64,000 bases of DNA from Marinospirillum celere (GTDB lineage Bacteria > Pseudomonadota > Gammaproteobacteria > Pseudomonadales > Halomonadaceae): positions 806,001 through 870,000 of the forward strand of contig NZ_FOLH01000001.1 in assembly GCF_900112235.1 (NCBI RefSeq). Direction: 5' to 3'. The notes beneath the pieces are model-generated. The model did no database searches and was not told the DNA's origin. It was given only the letters and a program-made list of their open reading frames with translations. Both the position numbers and the translations under genes were made by a program. Shown in pieces: positions 27,399-37,155 of this stretch; position 1 is the stretch's first letter, and each line of letters begins with the position of its first letter.

Positions 27399-28346
27399 TT
27401 ACGCCAAGGTCTCTGCACCCACAGCCACTTCTGCCTGAGCCTGGTCACTATCCAAGCGCTCCCAAAGGCGTTCCACCAAGGGTTTGTGCACCAGCGTACA
27501 GCGGTAAAGGCGTATTTCCAAAGGGATAATCCATTGCTCACTGCCGCAAATCACCAGCTTGCCTTCAGCTAACTCTCTTTCCACGCTAAGACGCGGTATC
27601 CAGGCAACGCCTCGCCCCTGCAAAGCCATTCCTTTCAGCCCTTCGGCCATGGCCGTTTCATAAACCGTCTTGAATTGCAGACCTACAGGTTTCTGACGCA
27701 AGAGGAGGCGCAAAGATCTTTCCAGAAAGGCACCCTGAGTATAAGCCAAGAGAGGAACTTCCTGCTCTTGATTGCTATCAAGTGAGTAGAGTGAGCGACC
27801 TGTAGCGGCAGGCGCACATACAGGCAACATTTCGGTGCCACCCATACGCAAAGAAGGAAAGTGGGCGTGATCCAGCTGCAGGGTCCCCAAGGGGTCATGG
27901 TAGGCCAGCATTAAATCGCAACGGCCTTCCCGAAGAGCATGGGTTGCTTCACCGACATTCATGGCGGTCATACGGGAATTAATTTCGCCCACCACTTTTT
28001 GCAATTTATCCAGCCATTGGGGGAAAAAGTTAAACGCCAAGGAGTGGGCAACCGTAAATTCCAGCAATTGGATAGCCGCAGGATCCAAGCCTCGCAAATG
28101 ACGCAAGGCCTCACCCAATTGCTCAACGACATTACGTGCGGTGATCAAAAACAGCTGGCCATCTGCGGTCAATTCGAGGGGGGATTTGCCTCTATCTACC
28201 AGGGTACAGCCAACTGACCTTTCCAGGGACTGGATACGGCGACTGAATGCTGGCTGGGTGACAAAACGTCGCTTGGCCGCTTGCGAAAAACTGCGCGTGG
28301 CAGCCAAAGCGACAAAGTCTTCTAGCCATTTAACTTCTAGGTTCAC
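27399..28346 (-). CDS. LysR-type regulator, HypT (YjiE)-like
   Basis: A 315-residue LysR-family transcription factor: N-terminal winged helix (VKWLEDFVALAATRSFSQAAKRRFVTQPAFSRRIQSLE) and C-terminal effector domain. The N-terminal wording, with KWL-DF and RNFSQAA-type helix, resembles HypT, the hypochlorite-responsive regulator of E. coli, more than other LysR members. Divergent from the M23 peptidase gene, with which it shares a 169-base spacer. The inducer is not predictable from sequence. Confidence 0.85.
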   Translation of the reverse strand: MNLEVKWLEDFVALAATRSFSQAAKRRFVTQPAFSRRIQSLERSVGCTLVDRGKSPLELTADGQLFLITARNVVEQLGEALRHLRGLDPAAIQLLEFTVAHSLAFNFFPQWLDKLQKVVGEINSRMTAMNVGEATHALREGRCDLMLAYHDPLGTLQLDHAHFPSLRMGGTEMLPVCAPAATGRSLYSLDSNQEQEVPLLAYTQGAFLERSLRLLLRQKPVGLQFKTVYETAMAEGLKGMALQGRGVAWIPRLSVERELAEGKLVICGSEQWIIPLEIRLYRCTLVHKPLVERLWERLDSDQAQAEVAVGAETLA

Positions 28347-28416
28347 AAGGTTATCTCAAAAAAAAAGAAATATTTTAACCGATTCAGCACCAAATAAGTG
28401 CGCTGGTAACAAGAAT

Positions 28417-28446
28417 TTGTTCTTCTAAAGAGCGACTTGTTATAGT
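28417..28446 (+). promoter_or_regulatory. Promoter for the M23 peptidase gene
   Basis: TTGTTC at 28417-28422, an 18-base spacer, and TATAGT at 28441-28446 resemble a sigma-70 promoter, 70 bases before the peptidase ATG. It overlaps the region upstream of the divergent LysR gene, which could therefore control it. Confidence 0.45.
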
Positions 28447-28515
28447 ATACCGCTCGCTGAGTTGCTTATTATCTGCAGGTTTCCACCCTCGCCAGGATCA
28501 TGATTTAGGTTGCCA

Positions 28516-29829
28516 ATGCTCAAACGCCTCTTAACCTACCCCAGCCTTAAGGCACCTTTGCTCACTCTGGGCAGTGTCTTGGCGGTATCTTTGCTGCTGC
28601 TTTACTGGCTGGGAACACCTGCTGAGGAAGAACAAATACCCCCCTCTGATCAAGAAGTCATGGCGGCACTGGAAGCAACCGATTTCCACAATGCCCTGAT
28701 TCCACCCTTGTCACCACCGCCTGACTGGGACCAATATACTCTACAGCAGGGCGACCGTTTGTCGCACCTCTGGCAGCAAAAGTGGCATCTACCTCTGGGC
28801 ACCCTTTATCAGCTGCTTGACCAGGAAGGCGCCAGCCACCTTAACCGAATTCATCCGGGCCAGCATATTGAATGGTTGGCCAGCAGGGATGGCCAGTTGT
28901 TAGTCCTGCGGGTATGGCGCAACCGTGCTGAAGGCGTGGAATGGCAACGTGAAGCACAGGGTTTCAGCTTCAATGAGCTGTCAACTCAACGTGAAGTGCG
29001 CCTCCTGCGTTTGGAAGGCACCCTAAATGGCGTATTATCTAACAGCTTGCGCGAAATGCCTGAAATTGCAGGACAGGAAGGCGCTATAGCTGCTGCTCTT
29101 GACCGCCATCTACCACTACGCCGTGACGCCCGGGATGGTGATACCTTCAGTCTGCTGATCGAACAAGAATGGTTAACCGGTGACCCTTCACCCTACTCCA
29201 CCCGTCTATTGGCTTTTGACTACAGCGGCCAACGTATGCAAATTCGAGCTGCCCGCCATCAAGGTGATGGCCGCTTCTACACACCTGAAGGTGAAAGCCT
29301 GATTCCACCCTTCAACCGTATCCCCTTGGTGCAGCGGTATAGAATCAGCTCTCACTTTAACCTGAGTCGTCGCCACCCAATTACTGGTCGAGTCACTCCT
29401 CACCACGGTACTGACTTTGCCACCCCAACAGGAACCACTGTTGTTTCACCCGCCGATGGCCGTGTGGTTAGACGCGGCTGGCACCCTTTTGGTGGCAACT
29501 ACCTGGTCATCGACCATGGCCAAGGTTATACCACCCGCTACCTGCATTTACACCGCTTTCTGGTCAATCGTGGGGATAGCGTAAAGCGAGGTCAACGTAT
29601 TGCCCAAACCGGTAATACAGGACGCAGCACTGGACCCCATTTGCATTATGAACTCCACATCAATGGCCGCCCAGTCGATGCCATGCGGGTTGAACTGCCT
29701 AGTGTAGAACGCCTGGATAATGAAGACTTGGAAGACTTCAAAAAGCATAGTGAAAAGCTATTTGCAGGCCTGGACAACCAATTAATGCTGGAGGAACTGG
29801 CTTTATTGCTTCCCCGACAAAACAATTAA
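28516..29829 (+). CDS. M23 family peptidoglycan endopeptidase (MepM-like)
   Basis: A 437-residue membrane-anchored periplasmic protein: one transmembrane helix (about 14-34), an OapA/LysM-like region (about 75-140, YTLQQGDRLSHLWQ) and a C-terminal LytM/M23 zinc peptidase domain. The catalytic residues are present: His297 and Asp300 in HHGTDFA and His375/His377 in PHLHYEL. Such enzymes cleave D-Ala-mDAP crosslinks for wall growth. The ATG at 28516 follows AGGT; the frame opens two codons earlier at a TTG. proS follows 51 bases later. Confidence 0.92.
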   Translation: MLKRLLTYPSLKAPLLTLGSVLAVSLLLLYWLGTPAEEEQIPPSDQEVMAALEATDFHNALIPPLSPPPDWDQYTLQQGDRLSHLWQQKWHLPLGTLYQLLDQEGASHLNRIHPGQHIEWLASRDGQLLVLRVWRNRAEGVEWQREAQGFSFNELSTQREVRLLRLEGTLNGVLSNSLREMPEIAGQEGAIAAALDRHLPLRRDARDGDTFSLLIEQEWLTGDPSPYSTRLLAFDYSGQRMQIRAARHQGDGRFYTPEGESLIPPFNRIPLVQRYRISSHFNLSRRHPITGRVTPHHGTDFATPTGTTVVSPADGRVVRRGWHPFGGNYLVIDHGQGYTTRYLHLHRFLVNRGDSVKRGQRIAQTGNTGRSTGPHLHYELHINGRPVDAMRVELPSVERLDNEDLEDFKKHSEKLFAGLDNQLMLEELALLLPRQNN

Positions 29830-29880
29830 CACAGATTACTCAAGAGTAAAAAACACTTAAATCAAAGGTACAGAACATTC

Positions 29881-31593
29881 ATGCGCGCTTCACAATTGCT
29901 TATTGCCACCCTAAAAGAAACTCCCAATGATGCTCAGGTTATCAGCCATCAGCTGATGCTGAGAGCGGGCCTGGTACGCAGCCTCGGTTCTGGCCTTTAC
30001 ACCTGGTTACCTCTGGGATTGCGCACCCTACGCAAGGTAGAGCGGATTGTTCGTGAAGAAATGGATAAATCAGGTGCTCAGGAAGTCCTAATGCCCGGCG
30101 TACAACCGGCTGAACTCTGGCAGGAGTCCGGTCGCTGGGATGAATATGGCAAGGAATTGCTGCGCCTACAGGACCGCCACAGCCGGGATTTTTGTGTTGG
30201 CCCCACCCACGAAGAGGTAATTACCGACCTGGTTCGCAAAGAACTGCGCTCTTATAAGCAGCTGCCTGCCAATTTTTACCAAATCCAGACCAAGTTCCGT
30301 GATGAAATTCGTCCCCGCTTTGGCATCATGCGTGCCCGTGAATTCATCATGAAAGACGCTTACTCCTTCCACCTCAACCAGGAGTCTCTGGTAGAAACCT
30401 ATGAGGTGATGCATCGCACCTACAGTAATATCTTTACCCGCCTGGGCCTGGATTTTCGCCCGGTGATTGCGGACAACGGCTCTATTGGCGGCACCGGCTC
30501 CCATGAATTCCATGTTCTAGCAGATTCCGGCGAAGACGATATTGTTTTTTCCGATACCTCAGATTACGCCGCCAACATCGAAAAAGCTGAAGCTCTACCG
30601 CGTGAAACTGAGCGTAGCCAGGCTAAAGAAGAACTACGACTGGTGGATACACCCGATGCCAAAACCATTGCCCAGTTGGTAGAACAATTTGGCCTGCCGA
30701 TTGAGAAAACTGTTAAAACTCTGGTGGTGAAAGCTGCCGAAGGCGGCCTGATCGCGCTGATTATCCGTGGCGACCATGAACTCAATGAAATCAAGGCCAG
30801 CAATCTGCCACAGGTCGCCAGCCCGCTGGAAATGGCGACTGACGAAGAAATCAAGGCGGCCATAGGTGCGGGCCCTGGATCACTGGGACCGATCAAACTA
30901 CCTATCCCCTGTATTATTGATCGCTCGGTCGAAAAAATGAGTGATTTTGGTGCCGGTGCCAACATTGATGGCCAACACTACTTTGGAATCAACTGGGAAA
31001 GAGACCTACCCCTGCCCGAAGTCGCCGACCTGCGTAACGTTGTTGAAGGTGACCCCAGCCCCGACGGCCAGGGCAAGCTGCTGATTAAGCGTGGTATCGA
31101 AGTGGGGCATATTTTCCAGCTGGGTACCAAGTATTCCGAAGCCATGAACGCGACAGTGCTGGATGAAAATGGCAAGTCCGTACCCATGATCATGGGCTGC
31201 TACGGCATCGGCGTGACCCGCATCGTTGCTTCTGCTATCGAACAAAACCATGACGATGCAGGCATTATCTGGCCGAATGCCATCGCGCCTTTTGAAGTCG
31301 CGCTGGTGCCCATGAATGCGCACAAGTCCGAACTAGTCCGCGACACTTCAGAGAAGCTTTATCAGGAACTGACGGCAGCAGGCATTGATGTGCTGCTGGA
31401 TGATCGTGATGAGCGCCCTGGCTCCAAGTTCGCTGATCTGGAATTGATTGGCATCCCCCACCGGATTGTGATTGGTGAGCGTAGCCTGAAAAATGGTGAA
31501 CTGGAATACAAGGGTCGCCGTGATAGCGAAGCGAGCATGGTTCCTGCCGAGGAAATTCTTGCCTTCATCCAACAGCAGCTCGGTAACGTCTAA
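29881..31593 (+). CDS. proS: Prolyl-tRNA synthetase (bacterial type, with editing domain)
   Basis: Charges tRNA-Pro. The 570-residue enzyme has class II motif 1 ([20 protein letters not shown]), motif 2 ([25 protein letters not shown]), an INS editing domain (about residues 225-400, YbaK-like, clears mischarged alanine), motif 3 ([11 protein letters not shown]) and a C-terminal anticodon domain. Full length for the bacterial type. Confidence 0.97.
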   Translation: MRASQLLIATLKETPNDAQVISHQLMLRAGLVRSLGSGLYTWLPLGLRTLRKVERIVREEMDKSGAQEVLMPGVQPAELWQESGRWDEYGKELLRLQDRHSRDFCVGPTHEEVITDLVRKELRSYKQLPANFYQIQTKFRDEIRPRFGIMRAREFIMKDAYSFHLNQESLVETYEVMHRTYSNIFTRLGLDFRPVIADNGSIGGTGSHEFHVLADSGEDDIVFSDTSDYAANIEKAEALPRETERSQAKEELRLVDTPDAKTIAQLVEQFGLPIEKTVKTLVVKAAEGGLIALIIRGDHELNEIKASNLPQVASPLEMATDEEIKAAIGAGPGSLGPIKLPIPCIIDRSVEKMSDFGAGANIDGQHYFGINWERDLPLPEVADLRNVVEGDPSPDGQGKLLIKRGIEVGHIFQLGTKYSEAMNATVLDENGKSVPMIMGCYGIGVTRIVASAIEQNHDDAGIIWPNAIAPFEVALVPMNAHKSELVRDTSEKLYQELTAAGIDVLLDDRDERPGSKFADLELIGIPHRIVIGERSLKNGELEYKGRRDSEASMVPAEEILAFIQQQLGNV

Positions 31594-31632
31594 TCAAGCT
31601 GGGGCAGCAGTCATCTCAAGGGTGGCTGCTGA

Positions 31633-32025
31633 TCAGCTGAACACAAAACGTCCGAGATAATAGGCCGTCCCTACAAAAGCAAGACCAAAAACCACTACCA
31701 GATTTAAGCGAATGGAATCCGTTTTTCGCTTGCTGCGAAGACTACTCAAAAACAAGCCTATTGCCGATAAGACCATGATGATTACCAGCAAAAAAACAGC
31801 GTAGCGAAAGGTTTCGGCATCCCAGTTGGGATCGATGACAATTCCCTGCCAGCGTTCAATAAAGGTTTCCACTTCCGGCCGGGCTCGATCAATCAAGAAA
31901 AAAACCGGTATCATCAGAATCCAGGAAACCGCCCCCAAAACTGAAATACTATGCAACACTGGGTCCTTGCCCTTGCGCCTTTCAGGCCCTTCGTATCTTT
32001 TCTTCCAACGTTCACTTTCAAGCAC
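31633..32025 (-). CDS. Small membrane protein, unknown
   Basis: A 130-residue protein with a basic N-terminus (RWKKRYEGPERRKGKDP) and three transmembrane segments (about 28-48, 75-95, 107-126). The N-terminal ERRKG motif is seen in many gammaproteobacterial small membrane proteins next to signalling genes. It is divergent from the diguanylate cyclase gene and convergent with proS. Function unknown. Confidence 0.75.
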   Translation of the reverse strand: MLESERWKKRYEGPERRKGKDPVLHSISVLGAVSWILMIPVFFLIDRARPEVETFIERWQGIVIDPNWDAETFRYAVFLLVIIMVLSAIGLFLSSLRSKRKTDSIRLNLVVVFGLAFVGTAYYLGRFVFS

Positions 32026-32231
32026 CGTTCCTCTCCCCTAGCAATCAGCCTGCATCAACCGATGATAAGCCAAAAACCTGCTCAGGCCTATATGTATGTT
32101 TTTGTTAACAAACCTGAGCCAGCTCAAGCTTTATCTACAAAATATCGGCCTCAGGCTTTAATTTAATGTTCAAATAATGTAAAAGTTTGTTCACATCTGA
32201 ATCTCAAATAAAAAACAAGGAAGAGTTTCAC

Positions 32232-34100
32232 GTGCTTCGATTACAAACCAAAACGCTGCTGGCATTAGCATCGGTCATGTTGACACTAACGCTGGTCATC
32301 ACTCTGGCCAGTCTCGCTTCCTTCCGGGACTTTTCAATCAGGGCAGCAACCGAGCATACACGAACAGCTGCAGAAATGATCCGCGTGGCGCTGACTGAAT
32401 CCATGCTCAACGGCACCATGCACAAACGAGACTCTCTTTTGCAGCGCATTGCCCAGGTCGACGGCCTTGATGAAGTCAGGGTCATTCGTGGCAACTTGGT
32501 CGAAGAACAGTTTGGCAACGGTCTGGCGATAGAAACCAACCCTGACTCTATTGACTTCCAGGTTCTACAAACAGGAGAACCTGTTTATACCTTGATCGGT
32601 GGACGCTTATCACCTGAGTTTCGTGCCACTATTCCTTATGTTGCAACCAGCAAGGGTGATGTCAATTGCCTGAACTGCCATGCAGTTCCGGAAGGTTCAG
32701 TATTAGGAGCCGTGACCTTAACCGCCTCCATCGACCATATGCGCACAGCAGCAATCATGACGGTCTCGGCGCTCATCCTTGCGGTTATCATTTTTGCACT
32801 TATTTCATTAGCCTTCTTACGCCGGATGCTTCAGCCCTTGGTAACCACAGCCCACGAAATTGAAGGTGCTGTCAAAAAAGCCAAAGAGGGGGATTTCAGT
32901 GTTCGTGTGACCCAACGCAGTAATGATGAAATCGGTGCTATAGCTCAGCACTTCAATAGTCTTGCTGACGGCATCGTCTGTAAACTGACAGAAATACGCC
33001 GTAATGTTGCTCACCTGGTTCAATCCAGTCCCCGCCAAAAGGGCGATCTCCTGGCAGACACGGCTGAAACAGTTTCAGGACTGGTCAAGGTTGCCCAGTT
33101 TAAGCAAGCCATTGAAGAAGACGAAACCAGTGAAGAGGTTTTTCAAAGGATTTCTGAAGTTGTCCGGGATGTGTTTCATTTCCCCAACTACTCCATCTAT
33201 GAAGTGGATCACAATAGGAAAGTTATCAACACCATGGATGTCGATGGTATCGCCCAGGCACCCACTTACTGGTGTAATCCAGATATCAATGAAAAGTGTA
33301 CCGCCTGTCGGGCAGTGCGTACCGGCCATGCCATTGATGGCAGAGAAAACAGCCTGATTTGCCGCTCTTTCTCTATAGAAGCACGCCAAAGCAACAGGAC
33401 CTACCTTTGCCTGCCTGTGATTCAGTCAGGGGGTGTCGGCAGTGTCGTTCAGCTGGTTTTAAATACCCCTGCAGAAGTCGAGCAGGCAGAAGCGGCTCGT
33501 CCCTTACTTGAATCCTATCTGCGCGAAGCAGCTCCCGTACTTCAAGCCAAACGCTTGATGGCCAGTCTGCGTGAATCGACTTTGAATGATGCTATGACAG
33601 GTTTACGCAACCGGCGTTTCCTTGAAGAATATTCGGATACGCTGGTCAATCAGTGCAAGCGGCGCGAAAGCGCGATGACACTGATCATGCTAGACCTGGA
33701 TTACTTCAAAACCGTCAATGACACCTATGGTCATGATGTCGGTGATACCATCCTGATCGATCTGGCCAACATTTTTAAAGCCAACGTTAGAGAATCGGAT
33801 CTGATCATTCGCTATGGCGGCGAAGAATTCCTGATCATTCTTCTCGACACCGATGCCGAGGCTGGCTTTCAGGTTGCCGAAAAAATTCGCAAGGCGGTGG
33901 AAAGCCATCAATTTAATGCTGGTAGTGTACTTCTCAACAAAACCATCTCCGCAGGACTGGCCGACTTTCCCAATGATGGTCAGGCATTTTGGCAGGTACT
34001 TAAATTTGCTGATGTTTCCCTGTATGCTGCCAAGGATGGTGGGCGTAATCAGGTCGTTCGTTTTACGCCTGATCTTTGGGTGGGAACCGAGAAATACTAG
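32232..34100 (+). CDS. Membrane diguanylate cyclase with periplasmic CxxCH motif and Cys-rich GAF domain
   Basis: Makes c-di-GMP. The 622-residue protein has a transmembrane helix (about 9-30), a periplasmic sensor with heme-c motif Cys146-Leu-Asn-Cys149-His150, a second helix (about 175-200), a HAMP domain, a GAF-like region (about 295-435) with Cys348, Cys356, Cys359, Cys377 and Cys393, and a GGDEF domain with active-site GGEEF (529-533) and an RxxD inhibitory site (Arg520, Asp523). GTG at 32232 is preferred since GGAAGAG lies just before it. The cysteine set could bind heme, Fe-S or zinc and make the output redox-responsive. The next gene starts nine bases later. Confidence 0.9.
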   Translation: MLRLQTKTLLALASVMLTLTLVITLASLASFRDFSIRAATEHTRTAAEMIRVALTESMLNGTMHKRDSLLQRIAQVDGLDEVRVIRGNLVEEQFGNGLAIETNPDSIDFQVLQTGEPVYTLIGGRLSPEFRATIPYVATSKGDVNCLNCHAVPEGSVLGAVTLTASIDHMRTAAIMTVSALILAVIIFALISLAFLRRMLQPLVTTAHEIEGAVKKAKEGDFSVRVTQRSNDEIGAIAQHFNSLADGIVCKLTEIRRNVAHLVQSSPRQKGDLLADTAETVSGLVKVAQFKQAIEEDETSEEVFQRISEVVRDVFHFPNYSIYEVDHNRKVINTMDVDGIAQAPTYWCNPDINEKCTACRAVRTGHAIDGRENSLICRSFSIEARQSNRTYLCLPVIQSGGVGSVVQLVLNTPAEVEQAEAARPLLESYLREAAPVLQAKRLMASLRESTLNDAMTGLRNRRFLEEYSDTLVNQCKRRESAMTLIMLDLDYFKTVNDTYGHDVGDTILIDLANIFKANVRESDLIIRYGGEEFLIILLDTDAEAGFQVAEKIRKAVESHQFNAGSVLLNKTISAGLADFPNDGQAFWQVLKFADVSLYAAKDGGRNQVVRFTPDLWVGTEKY

Positions 34101-34108
34101 GAGATGCT

Positions 34109-34459
34109 TTGCTATCCTATCTTGAACGCTTAACTCAGCGGCTGGCTTGGTTACGGCCAGCCAGCCTGGTCTTAGCACTTATAGGTTTGGCCGTCGTTAC
34201 TTTTAGCCTACTAGTCTCCAGCTACCAGCACCTGCTGATACCCGGCACGCTGTTGCTGCTCTGGTCACTTTTGGCCTACAGTTTTCTGACCCTCTTTCGT
34301 AACCTGCCTCCAGCCCAGAGCAGTCTGGGTTTACTGGCACGAATTAAAAACAAGCTGGCCAGAGGGTTTTATTGGCTGCTGGCCTGTATTTTTGTCTTCC
34401 TGTCATTGGGTATTTTCGGGATTACACTAAGAGGCCTGGTCATTTTCTTTAGTGGGTAA
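34109..34459 (+). CDS. Small membrane protein, unknown, after the cyclase gene
   Basis: A protein of about 116 residues with three hydrophobic segments (about 18-36, 42-62 and 88-112) and short basic loops. TTG at 34109 is taken as start because AGGAG precedes it, although the spacing is only four bases; the frame is open further upstream inside the cyclase gene. Its last 91 bases overlap the 3' end of the kinase gene on the opposite strand. Function unknown; it may be cotranscribed with the cyclase. Confidence 0.65.
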   Translation: MLSYLERLTQRLAWLRPASLVLALIGLAVVTFSLLVSSYQHLLIPGTLLLLWSLLAYSFLTLFRNLPPAQSSLGLLARIKNKLARGFYWLLACIFVFLSLGIFGITLRGLVIFFSG

Positions 34460-36261
34460 AAATGATCCGGCAGGCGTGACCTGGGCTCCAACTGGCGCGT
34501 GTTCTTATAGGGCATCTTCATAAACCCGGACACACCCAGGCCTGTAATCTGTGGAATAGCCGCCTTGATTCTTTCCAGGCAACCCACAAATTCTGCCTCC
34601 CGCTCAGCGTCCAAAAGCACATAATAACTGTGTACTTTCAAATGCCTGGGCAGCACCTCAAAGATAATCAAGCCTGTGTGCCTGATAGTATTCAAACGGG
34701 CAATCTCATCCAAAATGGCTGCTGGCAACTGTAAAAGCTCATCAGGATCATCACCGTCTTCAAAATAGGAGTGACTACGACTGGGGTCTTCTACTGCAGG
34801 AGCCGGATGAATTTCGTAAGGAAGCTGCCAATCAGCACCGGGAACAAAGGGCTCGGAAGGGTCTTTCCTTTCCAGGTGACGGGTGGAGCGTGCATCGAAC
34901 ATACAGCATTTAAAGACCGCATTGGGTCTATCTATCGCCTGAGCCAAGGTGACCAAATTATTAACCGAATCAATAAAGGATTTTTTAAGGGCTGGATCAT
35001 GGAGCTTTAAACTGGAATCAACCAGAATCCCTTTCTCCTTCCAGTGAATCGCCAAGCCACCCAGCAAGGGATAGCGCCCTAGACGACTAACTGCTGCCAG
35101 AAAGGCTTTTTCCGTATCCCCCATGCCGTGCATAAAGTTGCGATAGTATTTATCCAGTTCCACATCATCCACCCCCACTAGGGCAGTCAAATCCACCTGT
35201 TCTTGGCGCAGAAAACTCTTACGGGAGCTATAAACCACGGTTTCCAGATCTTCAAAATCCTCACTGACCCAAACCGGCAGGTCTGGCTTCATTTCGGGCT
35301 CTTCCAGATCATTCAAAACCCAGCGCTTTAGGTGATGAGCCTGAGACAAGAGGCGATCACCTGCCTGATAACGTACCTCACGATCGCCTTCCAGAAGTGC
35401 TTGAAGGGTTTCAGCAAAAACCTGGGGCAAACCCAAGGCCGTTGCAGGGATCGCCTGGTAGCCATAGCGACAGGATTGTGCTGAAGCCAAAGCATAAAGG
35501 GTAGCGGCCATGCCCTGTTCATCAAAACGCGGTGAACTTAACTGGCCATTGAGCTGTTCTTCGCCAATGAAAAAGACATCACCCAGACGCGCATTGGTTT
35601 CCTCACCCTGACTGGCCAAACCTAGAGCACTCGTTCCGACTGGCTGGCCTTTGGCATCGAGTTGGGCAAAAACACTGGACCCCCAATCCACCAGTTTGAT
35701 GGTTTCGGTTTCTGGATCAAAGACCAAATTGGAAGGTTTGATATCACCATGAACGATAGGTGCCAGCTGCTGATTTTCCTGATAACTTCTCAGAGTTTTC
35801 AGCACTTCCACCAACTGCCAAGCAATTTTAAGAACCAAACGGGGTGCAAGGCGACCACACTGAAGTGACAAGGCTTCCAGATCCTTGCCCTTCGCCCTTT
35901 CCATCACTAAAACGGATTGACGGGCCAGACGTGCATATTCATACAAACGGGGAATATAGGGATGGATTACACGACCCTGCATCCAGGCTTCTTCTTCCAA
36001 ACGGTCCTGGACCTTTCGAGGCAGATTAATGCGAGAGAATTTAAAAACATAATCCAAGCCGGTTTCAGAGCGACCACCAAATACAAAACCAAAAGCACCC
36101 TTGCCCACCAATTCGATACCTGTAAAGCCCAGTTGTGCCAACTGATCCTCACAGAGTTGTATCCAGTCCTTAATTTTGCGAGCATCTTCATGACTCATCA
36201 AATAAATGGACTGCTCTTCATTAATATAGAACTGCTGCAGCAAAGACGTTGGTGCTGTCAT
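34369..36261 (-). CDS. Atypical Ser/Thr protein kinase with novel C-terminal region
   Basis: A 630-residue protein with a Hanks-type kinase fold in the N-terminal half: glycine loop GKGAFGFV (from residue 53), ATP lysine Lys74 in VFKFSR, catalytic loop HGDIKPSN with Asp173 (the usual HRD is HGD, a non-RD kinase) and DWG in place of DFG (Asp192). The C-terminal half (about 330-620) is unlike domains I know; it contains GGLAIHWKEKGILVD, a Cys pair (FKCCMFDARS) and a poly-acidic segment (EDGDDPDELL). No transmembrane helix is evident. The ATG at 36261 is chosen over upstream codons on position only. Substrate unknown. Confidence 0.8.
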   Translation of the reverse strand: MTAPTSLLQQFYINEEQSIYLMSHEDARKIKDWIQLCEDQLAQLGFTGIELVGKGAFGFVFGGRSETGLDYVFKFSRINLPRKVQDRLEEEAWMQGRVIHPYIPRLYEYARLARQSVLVMERAKGKDLEALSLQCGRLAPRLVLKIAWQLVEVLKTLRSYQENQQLAPIVHGDIKPSNLVFDPETETIKLVDWGSSVFAQLDAKGQPVGTSALGLASQGEETNARLGDVFFIGEEQLNGQLSSPRFDEQGMAATLYALASAQSCRYGYQAIPATALGLPQVFAETLQALLEGDREVRYQAGDRLLSQAHHLKRWVLNDLEEPEMKPDLPVWVSEDFEDLETVVYSSRKSFLRQEQVDLTALVGVDDVELDKYYRNFMHGMGDTEKAFLAAVSRLGRYPLLGGLAIHWKEKGILVDSSLKLHDPALKKSFIDSVNNLVTLAQAIDRPNAVFKCCMFDARSTRHLERKDPSEPFVPGADWQLPYEIHPAPAVEDPSRSHSYFEDGDDPDELLQLPAAILDEIARLNTIRHTGLIIFEVLPRHLKVHSYYVLLDAEREAEFVGCLERIKAAIPQITGLGVSGFMKMPYKNTRQLEPRSRLPDHFYPLKKMTRPLSVIPKIPNDRKTKIQASSQ

Positions 36262-36342
36262 AGACCACTCATAAATTGAACCTTGAACAGAGGTTTCGTT
36301 CTTATTGATGAATACTAACCCTAAAACCACCCGGAAAGCACT

Positions 36343-37155
36343 GTGCCTTTATTTGCAAGTATAAAATGGTTTTTACGTAGTCTGCTGGTTGTCACTGTCT
36401 TTTTGCTAGGTCCCCTGCTCATGGTCGCCTGTGCAGGCTCACAGAATACGTCGCATTGGTCTCAGGCAAGCCGCGATAGCTCAGGAGTAGCTCCCAAGCC
36501 GGAAGAGGTAGAGGAAGCCCTGGTCCAGGTGTATGCCGCCCGTGTTTTTGGCTGGCGAGGTAATTTTGCAGTACACACCTGGATAGCCACCAAAGAAGAA
36601 GGCGCCGACACCTGGTATGTGCATGAAGTCATGGGCTGGCATTCCACGCCGGTACGTTCCTTACCCGACCTTCCCGATCGTTTTTGGTATGGCGCCCAGC
36701 CTGAATTGTTGGCTGAATTGCGCGGTGATCAAGCCGCTGCAGCCATTCCCCATATTCTCGATGCGGTGCAAACCTATCCTTATCCAGATCGCTATGAAGC
36801 CTGGCCAGGCCCCAACAGCAATACCTTTGTTGCCTGGTTGATCAGAGAAACACCGCAACTGCGTGTCGTGCTGCCCAATACAGCCATCGGTAAGGATTAC
36901 CCGGCTACGGCAGGTTTTAATCGTTCTCCGCGCGCAACTGGCTTTCAGGCTTCCTTATTTGGCTATCTGGGTGTCACCGCAGGCATTCATGAAGGGCTGG
37001 AGGTCAACCTCTTGGGCTTAAACCTGGGCATCGACCCCTGGCATTTGGGGGTCAAACTACCCGGCATCGGGCAACTCAGTATGCGTGATCCCTGGGCTAT
37101 TCCAGAACCCTCGCCTCTAGCCCCCACTGAAGCTGCAGCTCACTTAGCTGACTAG
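36343..37155 (+). CDS. DUF3750 family envelope protein
   Basis: A 270-residue protein with an N-terminal hydrophobic helix (about 8-28) and a DUF3750 domain, recognisable by AVHTWIATKEEGADTWYVHEVMGW, the PNSNTFVAWL motif and a Gly-rich C-terminal part. The sequence VACAGS near residue 30 is a possible lipidation site. It starts with GTG at 36343, divergent from the kinase gene and 82 bases from it. Its last 12 bases overlap the convergent carbonic-anhydrase-like gene. Function unknown, possibly a cysteine-hydrolase-like fold. Confidence 0.85.
   Translation: MPLFASIKWFLRSLLVVTVFLLGPLLMVACAGSQNTSHWSQASRDSSGVAPKPEEVEEALVQVYAARVFGWRGNFAVHTWIATKEEGADTWYVHEVMGWHSTPVRSLPDLPDRFWYGAQPELLAELRGDQAAAAIPHILDAVQTYPYPDRYEAWPGPNSNTFVAWLIRETPQLRVVLPNTAIGKDYPATAGFNRSPRATGFQASLFGYLGVTAGIHEGLEVNLLGLNLGIDPWHLGVKLPGIGQLSMRDPWAIPEPSPLAPTEAAAHLAD

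Noticed and set aside
31605-31631. CAGCAG/CTGCTG stem after proS
   Set aside because: Short stem, 15-base loop, no T-run; could be chance.
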